Positions 33,068 to 41,342 of a DNA stretch of 41,354 bases are shown one piece after another. Positions within the stretch are counted from its first letter, which is position 1; every line of letters begins with the position of its first letter. The notes beneath the pieces are model-generated. The model was not told where the DNA came from and did not search any database. It saw nothing but the letters and a program-made list of their open reading frames with translations. The translations under genes and the position numbers were made by a program. Origin of the DNA: Butyrivibrio sp. (lineage in GTDB: Bacteria; Bacillota; Clostridia; Lachnospirales; Lachnospiraceae); NCBI RefSeq assembly GCF_017940685.1, contig NZ_JAGAYD010000127.1, positions 1 through 41,354 of the forward strand, written 5' to 3'.

Positions 33068-36018
33068 CTGAACATGAAGCCTGGCAGATGGACTCCGATC
33101 TGATAAATGATCTTCAGGATTCTATGGAGAGTTATTTTGATTCAGATGAGGATGAGCCTGAACAGGAGAAAAAGGAAGATTCAGTAAAGGTATCTGAGAG
33201 GTTTAAAAGAAACATTCTTAAGCCTTTTCAGGATTATACTGCAAAAGAACAGTGGGTTGAAGACAATAACCAGGCCCAGGGTGAAGGAGTTTCTTTTTTT
33301 AAGCGAGAATTTAGAAAAGCAGGGGCAAAAGGTCCTAGTTATGCGTTCTATTCCATAGATACTGAAGCAGACCCAGAAAAAGGCATGTTTCAGATTGGAG
33401 AACAGGCAACAATAATAAGTGAAATTGAATCAGAGATTGTGAAGATAAACGGTGTTATCACTGACATTGACTGTGAGAGTGAAGACGCTGTAATTTTCAT
33501 GATCTCTTTATTTCGTCAGGAAGATGATAGTGCAATTCCTCAGGAAGGAAAAATAGCTAAAGCGGTAAGTCAGGTACAGACTTCTGTCAGAACTCGCGTC
33601 ATTAGAAATATGGAGCGCGGAAAACTCGAATCAAAGTACATGTACAAAGACTTTGAAGACTTTTCTGTAAAGGGATATGAAGAGGCGCAGTCTGATTTAA
33701 AGGATTATCTGATATCAAAAATGGCAGATGATTGTCCACCAAATCAGATGCAGCTGGAGGCTATCATAAAGGGAATACTGACAGAGGACGTGCTGCTGGT
33801 TCTGGGACCTCCGGGAACAGGAAAGACTACTGTTATTAGCTATTGGGTTGAGTATTTCATCAAGAAGGGACAGAGAGTCTTAATATCCTCACAGAATAAT
33901 GCTGCAGTAGATAATGTTTTGGCTCGATTTGGGACAATTGCTGAGACAGTAAGACTAGGAAGAGAAGAAAAGGTCCAGGAGAATTGCCAGGATTATCTTC
34001 CTGAAAAAAAGATTGCTTCTATGGAGAAGTACTTTAATGACAACCACAGTAGAGTCATTGATGACATTAAGCATAATCAAAATGAGTTAGAGAACTACAA
34101 AACGAGACTTCAAGAATATCAAGATAAGTTGAATGAACTGAGCAAACTCTCGGATGACATAAAAAGGCAAAACGAGAAAGTTCGATCAGTACTTCGTAAT
34201 ATTGCCAATCACTATGAAGTGATCAAGGCACTTGAGAAGGATATCGATAATATTCGTTGGGCAAGAGCACATAAGGAAATTTTCCTGGAGGTATATGAGA
34301 CCAAGAGTTTTTTGTGGAGAATATTAAATAGGAGGTATGCAAAGCGAGTAAAAGGCGATCTGTTAAAGTCTGAAGCTGATCTGAATAATAAACGTAAAAT
34401 CTATGCTGAAACAGTGAATGCTTATAATACTTCCGTCGGATTTGTCAAAACAGAAATAGAGAAGATCAACGAGACAGATTCTGCTAAAAATTTCTTTGAA
34501 AAGTTACATGAGGTTGAAGAAAATACGCAAGAGGCGGTGCAGGAAGCATTTCTTCCGGATCTTAAGGGAGAATCAGCTGCGCTGTTCAGGAAACCAGATT
34601 TTTCTTCAAAGCCACGTGAGAATTATTCTGTAATACGTGAACAGCAAAACCATGTGAAAAATGTCATTGTATCGATCAAGCTGGCTGAAAATGCCTTAAA
34701 ATCATGGAATGATCTTGTCAATAATAATAGAAATGATATTTTCCAAGATGCCCTCCTTGAAACGTGTCAAATTGTTGGAGCTACATGCATTGGCATTAAT
34801 TCAAATAAGAAATTTGCCAATGTTAAATTTGATGTAGCTATCGTGGATGAATCTGGGCAGATACAGATTCATAATGCACTTATTCCTATGACAAGAGCAA
34901 GGAAAAATCTGCTTCTTGGAGACTATAAACAAATCCCTCCTTGTGCAAATGATGATGTAGTTGCCGCTTGTAAAGCTGATGATATAGATACAAAACTGCT
35001 TAACATGAGCTTCTTTGAATTCCTGTTTGAGTCGATGAGAAAGAAGACTATTCAGCAGCTTGAAGCTGAAGGTAGGGATAAGAGCGAGTTATTGCGTCCC
35101 GTATTATCTGACTACCAAAGAGTACCACATAAGAAATTTGAACCGGATGTGGTAGAGGATATGATTGAGAGGGTTACAAATGACCCTAAAAAACTGGTTA
35201 ATCTTAATAGTCAGTTCAGAATGCCAGGCAATATTTCAGATATTATCTCGGAATGGTTTTATGAAAGAAATTATCATTCCAGCTACAACATGGAGAACTT
35301 TGAAATATTGGTGCCAGGTACTGATAAACCTTTGGTTGTGATTTCTACAAGTAATGCAGCAGGACGAGAAGAGAGTCAACCAGAAACAAAGATGGGATAT
35401 CACAACCATTATGAGGCAAAAATGATTGCTGATATTGTCGAAAAAGCCATTAATCTTCAGCCTGATGGGGCACGTGAAAAATTTGTGAATGAAATTGAAA
35501 ATAAGATAGGCATTATATCTGCCTATGGCGCGCAGGTCAGACTTATCAGAGAATATCTAAGAAAAAAGAAACTTGGAATAGGAGAAAACCAGATAAGAAG
35601 TATGGTGGCTTCTCTTGACAGTTTTCAAGGGCAGGAAAGACCGCTTATTCTGTATAGCCTTACAAGGAGTACCAACTATAAGAAGCCGGATATGGGCAGG
35701 GTTGGTTTCATGAAAGAGCTTCGGCGTCTCAATGTTGCGTTTACAAGATGTAAGAAGCAGCTCGTTATCATTGGAGACATTGATTACCTTTCTGAGTGTA
35801 TGAACATGGAGAAGGTTCCTGAAGGTGAGAACGAGTGGCCATGCTCTGGTCAGCAGGAAAATCAAATGATAAGTCAGGAGATGATAGATCAGTGCGCTGA
35901 ATGCCCTGCTGTATGTGAACGTAAATTTGCCAGATTTATGAGACTACTTATGCAGCATGTTCATGACGGAGCTGGAGATTTTATTCAATCTGAAGATTAT
36001 TTGAAAAAGGATGCGTAA
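33046..36018 (+). CDS. Upf1/Dna2-like superfamily 1 helicase
   Basis: 990 residues from the internal ATG 33046; the natural product probably also includes the 32681 segment. Helicase motifs are intact: Walker A GPPGTGKT (254-261), motif Ia QNNAAVDNV, Walker B VAIVDESGQ (DE at 601-602), motif III LLGDYKQIPP, NSQFRMPGNIS, SAYGAQVRLI, motif V SFQGQERPLI (~860) and motif VI LNVAFTRCKKQ (~895). A ~250-residue coiled-coil-rich insertion separates motif Ia from Walker B, as in Upf1-like enzymes. Before Walker A lies a beta-rich domain (~110-190). The C-terminus has a Cys cluster (Cys950, 953, 957) that could bind metal. It should move on RNA or single-stranded DNA using ATP. No nuclease motif is seen. 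The next gene starts right after its stop. Confidence 0.92.
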   Translation: MYPKNLLTEHEAWQMDSDLINDLQDSMESYFDSDEDEPEQEKKEDSVKVSERFKRNILKPFQDYTAKEQWVEDNNQAQGEGVSFFKREFRKAGAKGPSYAFYSIDTEADPEKGMFQIGEQATIISEIESEIVKINGVITDIDCESEDAVIFMISLFRQEDDSAIPQEGKIAKAVSQVQTSVRTRVIRNMERGKLESKYMYKDFEDFSVKGYEEAQSDLKDYLISKMADDCPPNQMQLEAIIKGILTEDVLLVLGPPGTGKTTVISYWVEYFIKKGQRVLISSQNNAAVDNVLARFGTIAETVRLGREEKVQENCQDYLPEKKIASMEKYFNDNHSRVIDDIKHNQNELENYKTRLQEYQDKLNELSKLSDDIKRQNEKVRSVLRNIANHYEVIKALEKDIDNIRWARAHKEIFLEVYETKSFLWRILNRRYAKRVKGDLLKSEADLNNKRKIYAETVNAYNTSVGFVKTEIEKINETDSAKNFFEKLHEVEENTQEAVQEAFLPDLKGESAALFRKPDFSSKPRENYSVIREQQNHVKNVIVSIKLAENALKSWNDLVNNNRNDIFQDALLETCQIVGATCIGINSNKKFANVKFDVAIVDESGQIQIHNALIPMTRARKNLLLGDYKQIPPCANDDVVAACKADDIDTKLLNMSFFEFLFESMRKKTIQQLEAEGRDKSELLRPVLSDYQRVPHKKFEPDVVEDMIERVTNDPKKLVNLNSQFRMPGNISDIISEWFYERNYHSSYNMENFEILVPGTDKPLVVISTSNAAGREESQPETKMGYHNHYEAKMIADIVEKAINLQPDGAREKFVNEIENKIGIISAYGAQVRLIREYLRKKKLGIGENQIRSMVASLDSFQGQERPLILYSLTRSTNYKKPDMGRVGFMKELRRLNVAFTRCKKQLVIIGDIDYLSECMNMEKVPEGENEWPCSGQQENQMISQEMIDQCAECPAVCERKFARFMRLLMQHVHDGAGDFIQSEDYLKKDA

Positions 36019-37026
36019 ATGAAGAGTACAGCAAAGGAAATTCGGGAAGAATCAAAAGCTCTTTTTTTAGAGCGGTTTGGAGGAAATACACCACTTAAGC
36101 TAGTGTATTTTCATACTTTTCTGTGTCCAGTGGCATTTGCAGAGGCAATGGTCAAAGAGCACATTATAGAGGATTACGATGCTTTAGAGTTATTGGTTTT
36201 GCGCTTGTATAACGCTGGGTTCAGAACGACAAAGGAAATGGCATCGCTTTCAGGTATGAAAGAGGTGATGATTGAAAGAGCGTTAATTAATGAAATCAAT
36301 GTATATCATCATATAGATCCTGAGATAGATGATCTGACAGATATGGGTAAAAAAACATTTATTGAAAATGAAATTAGTAATTCAGTAAATCATATTTTAT
36401 ACACAACACCAAGACGACTTCAGATTGAAGCTGTGACAGGAACGGTGGTTCCTGCTTACCTTGAAGAGAATAATATCAAGTTTTTAAAAACTGTGTTGGA
36501 AGAAAAGGCTGATGGTGTTGTCCCCAGAGAATCCGTAAGATTTGATGAAGAGCTCAAGCGGGAAATAAACGATCGTTTGGCTGAATACAAGCATATGGAT
36601 ATATTAAATGAAGGAGATACTATCGTAGGAATTGAATCTATAAATACTAATCAGCTGTATTACAGGTGGGCATATCTTGCTAAGTTTGAAGGAATGAAGT
36701 ATCCAATGATTGTTATGCAAGGGAAAAAGACAGTTGGAAAGGTTAATTCTGAATCCATAAAAAAGAGAGAATATGGGAAAAGAGTGGCAGTTCCATTAGC
36801 TATTTCCAGGAGTGACAGTAGTTTGCTTGAACAAAATGGAATGAGCTTTGATGACGTTCTGATAAGGGATGATTATTCCTTTGATTATCTGTTGGAAAAG
36901 ATTGAGAACTTTAAATTCCATGAAGAGCAGGATGATATTTCTCTTGAAAACGAAAATGCAGTTTATGAAGATGAGAGAATAATGGAGACTATAGATGAGT
37001 CAGAATTTAAGCCTGAAGAAGAGTGA
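36019..37026 (+). CDS. Unrecognised island protein with possible helix-turn-helix region
   Basis: 335 residues, soluble. Residues ~55-100 (LLVLRLYNAGFRTTKEMASLSGMKEVMIERAL) look like a winged helix-turn-helix: helix, turn with FRTTKEMASLSG, then recognition-type helix. The middle (~120-160) is rich in Asn and hydrophobic residues. The C-terminal half is beta/alpha (YYRWAYLAKFEGMKYPMIVM), and the last ~40 residues are strongly acidic. The ATG abuts the helicase stop, so translation is likely coupled and the protein may load the helicase or recognise its target. No catalytic motif is visible. The 3' end overlaps the next gene by 32 bases. Confidence 0.72.
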   Translation: MKSTAKEIREESKALFLERFGGNTPLKLVYFHTFLCPVAFAEAMVKEHIIEDYDALELLVLRLYNAGFRTTKEMASLSGMKEVMIERALINEINVYHHIDPEIDDLTDMGKKTFIENEISNSVNHILYTTPRRLQIEAVTGTVVPAYLEENNIKFLKTVLEEKADGVVPRESVRFDEELKREINDRLAEYKHMDILNEGDTIVGIESINTNQLYYRWAYLAKFEGMKYPMIVMQGKKTVGKVNSESIKKREYGKRVAVPLAISRSDSSLLEQNGMSFDDVLIRDDYSFDYLLEKIENFKFHEEQDDISLENENAVYEDERIMETIDESEFKPEEE

Positions 37027-37642
37027 AGAACCTTTAATAACCAGAACCTGGACGTGTGAATGTGGATGTGAAAATCCAACGTATCTGAAAGCATGCAAGA
37101 ATTGTTCCAGCACTGTGCCAGATTCTTTAAAGGAAACAATATTCAAAGAGGAAATTGAATATCAGAATAAAATACATGCATATGAAGAAAAGCAGAGAAA
37201 GGAAGTATTTATACTTTTTGGATTGCTTGCTGTATTCTTCTTGCATGAGCTTATTTTTGCATTTATAGCTTTTTTATTAAAAGTAATTTTATTTCTATTT
37301 GTGGTACTGGCGATTGCCATGGGAGCTCTTAGTGTTTTTGTCATGGTTAAAGGTGTTGTAAAGAGAACAGCCATGGAGCAAATGGGGTATGGAATTTATG
37401 CTGCATATTTGGTATTCATGGTTTTGACGTCAATCATTATTAAGGTAACCAACACTTGGGATATGGTACTTGGAATTGCGATGACAGTATGTACCGGAGG
37501 CTTTGCCTTATCTTCCCTGATCGAAGCGATAAAGAACAAAAGACTGGGAATTGCCATAACTTTGTTTATTACGGCATTGATAACATTTGGTATAGGCTAC
37601 TGGATGTATAAATCAGGCGCTTTATTGATTCTACATAACTAA
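36995..37642 (+). CDS. Zinc-ribbon protein with C-terminal membrane helices
   Basis: 215 residues. The N-terminus has a RanBP2-like or ribbon zinc finger: Trp19, then Cys21, Cys23, Cys25, Asn27, Cys34 and Cys37 (ACKNC). A charged helix (~50-68) is followed by four or five hydrophobic segments between ~70 and 213 (LLAVFFLHELIFAFIAFLL, ILFLFVVLAIAMGALSVFVM and others). This suits a membrane-anchored partner that could locate the island proteins or act as an effector by disturbing the membrane. ATG 36995 has GGAG seven bases upstream, inside the gene before it. No specific family is recognised. Confidence 0.75.
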   Translation: MSQNLSLKKSEEPLITRTWTCECGCENPTYLKACKNCSSTVPDSLKETIFKEEIEYQNKIHAYEEKQRKEVFILFGLLAVFFLHELIFAFIAFLLKVILFLFVVLAIAMGALSVFVMVKGVVKRTAMEQMGYGIYAAYLVFMVLTSIIIKVTNTWDMVLGIAMTVCTGGFALSSLIEAIKNKRLGIAITLFITALITFGIGYWMYKSGALLILHN

Positions 37643-37661
37643 GTGTGTTGAGGTGTAAGAT

Positions 37662-40600
37662 ATGGAAAAGCATGAAAAGCAGGAACTGCCAGCAAATATC
37701 TATAAGATGTACGATGCTTATGAGAATGAAACAAGCACCACCAGAAAAATGGAGCTGATCCTTGATGTATTTAAGCAGACCGTGCAGTTTTTTGGATGCT
37801 TGTTTTTGAGTGAATACTTGTGGGATGAAGAAAAGGTCAATTCCACAGTAAACGGATACATTAGACAGATGGGCAGACCAGCACTTGGTACTTGGGACGG
37901 GCTGGTGCGCAGTTATGCAAAAGAATTCTGCAGGAAAAAGAAATCATGGTTTCAGGGATTTTGGGACTGTTACAAAAGTGTTAGTGAGAAAAAAGTTAGT
38001 TGTGTTTATGTGGGCCGTTTTAGAGAAGAGAACAGTGAAAAAGGCAACGTTTTTCAAGAACTGATAATGCTAAGAAATCAAATAGCACACGGGGCACAGT
38101 ATCCAAACAGTGAAGAGGCCTCAGCAATTTTGAAGGTTTATGCACCTTATGTAGAAGCTATTTTGCATGCCTTTGTTCCGTTTTTCACTAGATATAAAGT
38201 CGCAAAATGTATCAATATTGATACATATGATGAGGAGTTGGATGAAGATTGCTATATTGCAACCTTCGATATCTTTAATTATTCAATAAAAGAAAATGAT
38301 AATTATGTTGTTAAGTGGCCTACGGACACGCAGGAACTTGGAGACGATCCTTCTGAGTTTTTTAAAGACCAAGAGGCCAGGAGCCCAGAGGAGGAGGGGG
38401 TCCAGTTCTACCTTCTTGATATGGAAAACACTCAGAGAATTTTGAAATTCTCTGAAATTCTTGTGGAAATACTTGAGAGTGACATCCATGAAGAATATAT
38501 GATTTATGATGGATATGGAAATAGTGATGTTACATATGTTGGGGTAAGAGAACGCCGTAAATTGAAATTGTACCTTCAGGCAATTAATGCAAAATTTACT
38601 AGCCGTGGAATCAGGCAGCATTGGATGCATCATGATTTCAACATGGATGGATTCAGACAGTATATTAATGAGCTTTCCCAAATTGCTATAGATAATCATA
38701 AGGAAAGTTTAAAATACGTGCCGGATTTGTATGTCCCAAGAGCTTGCGATGAAACTATAAAAGAGTTTTTAAACTCTGATAAGACAACTATTTTGATTAA
38801 GGCTGAAGCTGGTGTTGGAAAAACATGTTTTTTGTGTCACACCGCTGAAATGCTTATGAGTGATCGTGAAAGATATGCGGTTTACTTTTATCAGGGAGAA
38901 ACCCTGACTGAGGTTAATAGAGAAGACATTCTCTTTAGAAGGTTAGAACAGGAATGCCTTGAAAAAGGTGATTTTTTATCTTCTGAGAACTTCTTGAGTT
39001 TTATGGCGGAGCATAATGAGGAAAACATCCAGCTTGTCATGATAGTTGATGCTGTTAACGAGGCTTATGACACTGAAAGAGTTCTGAAGGAAATTGATGC
39101 AATAACAAGTCGCGGAAAAGATTATCCCTGGCTAAAAATAATCGTCAGCATCAGAGGAATAAGTTATGATCTGCTCCAAAAGCATACGGTGAATAAAGGT
39201 AAAAAATTCCAATTTATGACTAGCCGTGACAGGTTCTTCTCTGTTGTTGAGGATGGGGAACCCAAATATTATCTTGGAATTGACAGATGGAATCTGCTTC
39301 AGGTTGAAGAGGCCTATGATAGGTATAGGAGCAAAAGTAAGAGGAAGCTTAGCATTCCCAAATTCAGGATGCTTGATAATGAACTTAAACAAGTTCTTTC
39401 AAGTCCGCTTTCAATGAGGGTTTTCTTTGACCTGACAGAGCTGGTAAAAGGTATTAGTATCCATTCTGATTCAGATCTGTTTGCTGCATTCGATAAGGAA
39501 ATTAGTAAGGGAGATGAGGTCATCTCCAATAATCCTGATTTTGTTACTAGTACTCTTAAAAACAGTATTGTGGAAGCGATGCTGGAAGAGAAAAGTAACG
39601 CCATCGATTCTGATCGTATTGAAAAGATTAGCGATGGCCTTATTAAGAAAGCCGATGATGACTACAGATTTGTTATCCTTACTCCATTAGAGAGATTATT
39701 GGATGCAGGTATTGTTTGCGAAAAGGAGTCATTGATTGATAATACCTCATTTAGAAGTATTTCTTTTGTGTATCAGAAGTACCTTGAATACCTGATCTGT
39801 AGAAGAATTGATAAAGAAAAACCATTAGAACAGGTAGCAGATGAGCTTATAGAAACTATTGGATGGGAAGAACTTCCAGAGGCATTTTTAGCATATTGTT
39901 CTGCACTTGATAGATATAAGAACTGCGCGGAAGTTGTGGACTTGGTAGTAGGTAAGCTCAGAGACAAGAAACAGAATCTTGATGCCTTCAAAACTGTCCT
40001 TATTCCCTACTGTGTCAGACGATTTATTGAAAAAGAATCGGAAGATGACAATGACATGATGACTCAGTTGATGAAAGTGCTTGAAAAGTATGAAGTTGTG
40101 GAATGGGGCGTTGACATCGTTGAGTCCTTCAGACATATGGTTAAGTCTGACCTGGCAAATAAATTTGCTGATGTTATTTTGGAATGCGAAGCTATAAACA
40201 ATGAATTAAGGAGCAGAGTTCTTTTCCATAAATCTATGATATGCCAGAACAGGTCTCAGTATCAGGAGTCCATCAGTCTTCTTGAAAGCGCCAAAGATGG
40301 AGAACTGAATGAGGCACTGAACAATCAGATAATTGTTCAGCTTGCTAAGAACCAGAGAAAGAATGGTTCAGTTCAGGAAGCAGAGACTCTTTTGGAAAAG
40401 ATGATCAGTGATAGCTCAGAAGACACGCCTTTTTATCCATATGCGCTGATCCAAAGGGGACTTTGCAGCGTTGAAAGAAATAAATATGATACGGCGTTAG
40501 ATGATTATGAGAAGGCATTAGCAATTTCCAGAACTCAACATGATTATCACACTGTGGCTTATAACCTGCTTGGTATCTCCCATGTCTACAAACAGAGAGG

Positions 40601-40958
40601 CGATAGCGAGAATGTGAGAAAATCTCTCATGGAGGTTTATGAGCTCTCAAGTCGCTATGGCTATTTAGATCTTTTATCTGATTGTCTTCATGCCCTGGCT
40701 GGACTATATGTGGATGAAGGCAAGTACGAGGATGCTGAAAAGTATACGGATCAGACTATAGCTCTGTGGGAGAGCTCAGGTCATTACGAGGGACTTTCTA
40801 TCATGTATATCATGCGTGGAATCGTGCTGACCAAGAAGGGAAAGAATAAATATAGTGATGACATAAAAGCTGCGGTTGACAGGGCAGAAGAACTGCATGA
40901 ATTTATCAAAAATGACGCAGTGGAGAGAGAGTATCAGAAGTACAAAAGTATGCTATAA
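37662..40958 (+). CDS. HEPN-NACHT-TPR STAND protein
   Basis: 1098 residues. Residues ~1-180 are a helical HEPN-like domain with the RNase signature RNQIAH (Arg138 to His143, an RX4H motif whose Arg is followed by Asn, as expected) and an upstream GRPALGTW segment seen in related domains. A linker (~190-360) leads to a NACHT/STAND NTPase: Walker A AEAGVGKT (381-388), Walker B LVMIVDAVNE (458-467) in the NACHT-type DAxNE form, then a winged-helix region. Residues ~840-1090 are TPR-like repeats (ALIQRGLCSVERNKYDTALD). This is the plan of bacterial NLR-like immune sensors: the repeats sense, NTP binding drives oligomerisation, and HEPN cuts RNA. It is 19 bases after the zinc-ribbon gene behind GTTGAGGTG. 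A defence role is inferred. Confidence 0.85.
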   Translation: MEKHEKQELPANIYKMYDAYENETSTTRKMELILDVFKQTVQFFGCLFLSEYLWDEEKVNSTVNGYIRQMGRPALGTWDGLVRSYAKEFCRKKKSWFQGFWDCYKSVSEKKVSCVYVGRFREENSEKGNVFQELIMLRNQIAHGAQYPNSEEASAILKVYAPYVEAILHAFVPFFTRYKVAKCINIDTYDEELDEDCYIATFDIFNYSIKENDNYVVKWPTDTQELGDDPSEFFKDQEARSPEEEGVQFYLLDMENTQRILKFSEILVEILESDIHEEYMIYDGYGNSDVTYVGVRERRKLKLYLQAINAKFTSRGIRQHWMHHDFNMDGFRQYINELSQIAIDNHKESLKYVPDLYVPRACDETIKEFLNSDKTTILIKAEAGVGKTCFLCHTAEMLMSDRERYAVYFYQGETLTEVNREDILFRRLEQECLEKGDFLSSENFLSFMAEHNEENIQLVMIVDAVNEAYDTERVLKEIDAITSRGKDYPWLKIIVSIRGISYDLLQKHTVNKGKKFQFMTSRDRFFSVVEDGEPKYYLGIDRWNLLQVEEAYDRYRSKSKRKLSIPKFRMLDNELKQVLSSPLSMRVFFDLTELVKGISIHSDSDLFAAFDKEISKGDEVISNNPDFVTSTLKNSIVEAMLEEKSNAIDSDRIEKISDGLIKKADDDYRFVILTPLERLLDAGIVCEKESLIDNTSFRSISFVYQKYLEYLICRRIDKEKPLEQVADELIETIGWEELPEAFLAYCSALDRYKNCAEVVDLVVGKLRDKKQNLDAFKTVLIPYCVRRFIEKESEDDNDMMTQLMKVLEKYEVVEWGVDIVESFRHMVKSDLANKFADVILECEAINNELRSRVLFHKSMICQNRSQYQESISLLESAKDGELNEALNNQIIVQLAKNQRKNGSVQEAETLLEKMISDSSEDTPFYPYALIQRGLCSVERNKYDTALDDYEKALAISRTQHDYHTVAYNLLGISHVYKQRGDSENVRKSLMEVYELSSRYGYLDLLSDCLHALAGLYVDEGKYEDAEKYTDQTIALWESSGHYEGLSIMYIMRGIVLTKKGKNKYSDDIKAAVDRAEELHEFIKNDAVEREYQKYKSML

Positions 40959-40990
40959 ACAAAATATTAACTGAGAGGGTAAAGATTATT

Positions 40991-41272
40991 ATGGGCGATC
41001 CAATTAAAAGTTATGTTTCCAGATATGTTATACCTTTTTATTTCGATAATAGTAGCAATGACTATTCAAGAATTCAGGATAGTCTTTGCGATAAATCTTA
41101 TTTAAGTAAATTAAAGGAAGATAAGGTCAATATTGCATTGCCTTCAGACGGAGAGTGGATTAAGGCAGGCTTTTGGGAGAATTATAGGTATAAAGATAGT
41201 AATAAAACTAAAGAAAGGCTCTTCGTTAGTTTGTGTGGGTATATAAAACGCTATAACCCTTGTAAATATTGA
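40991..41272 (+). CDS. Short unrecognised protein, possibly a truncated gene
   Basis: 93 residues starting MGDPIKSYVSRYVIPFYFDN, with a GAGAGGG site 13 bases before the ATG. It reads like the N-terminus of a larger conflict-system protein: the first ~75 residues look well folded, then the sequence ends in YIKRYNPCKY immediately before an inverted repeat and what may be a transposase start. The downstream part of the original gene may have been displaced by an insertion. It could equally be a complete small protein. It lies 32 bases after the NACHT gene, so it probably shares its transcript. Confidence 0.55.
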   Translation: MGDPIKSYVSRYVIPFYFDNSSNDYSRIQDSLCDKSYLSKLKEDKVNIALPSDGEWIKAGFWENYRYKDSNKTKERLFVSLCGYIKRYNPCKY

Positions 41273-41276
41273 AAAA

Positions 41277-41342
41277 GCATACATTTTCCTGTACGATTTT
41301 TTTTGCGGAAAAAATCTATAGTACAGAGAGGTAAATGTATGC
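41277..41342 (+). repeat. Imperfect inverted repeat covering a ribosome site and start codon
   Basis: GCATACATTTTCCTGTAC (41277-41294) pairs with GTACAGAGAGGTAAATGTATGC (41321-41342) with a few bulged bases. Inside, GATTTTTT (41295-41302) pairs perfectly with AAAAAATC (41309-41316). The right arm contains AGAGAGG (41325-41331) and ATG 41339, so in RNA read from upstream it would hide the ribosome site. This is a known way for insertion sequences to prevent expression by read-through. Confidence 0.6.
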
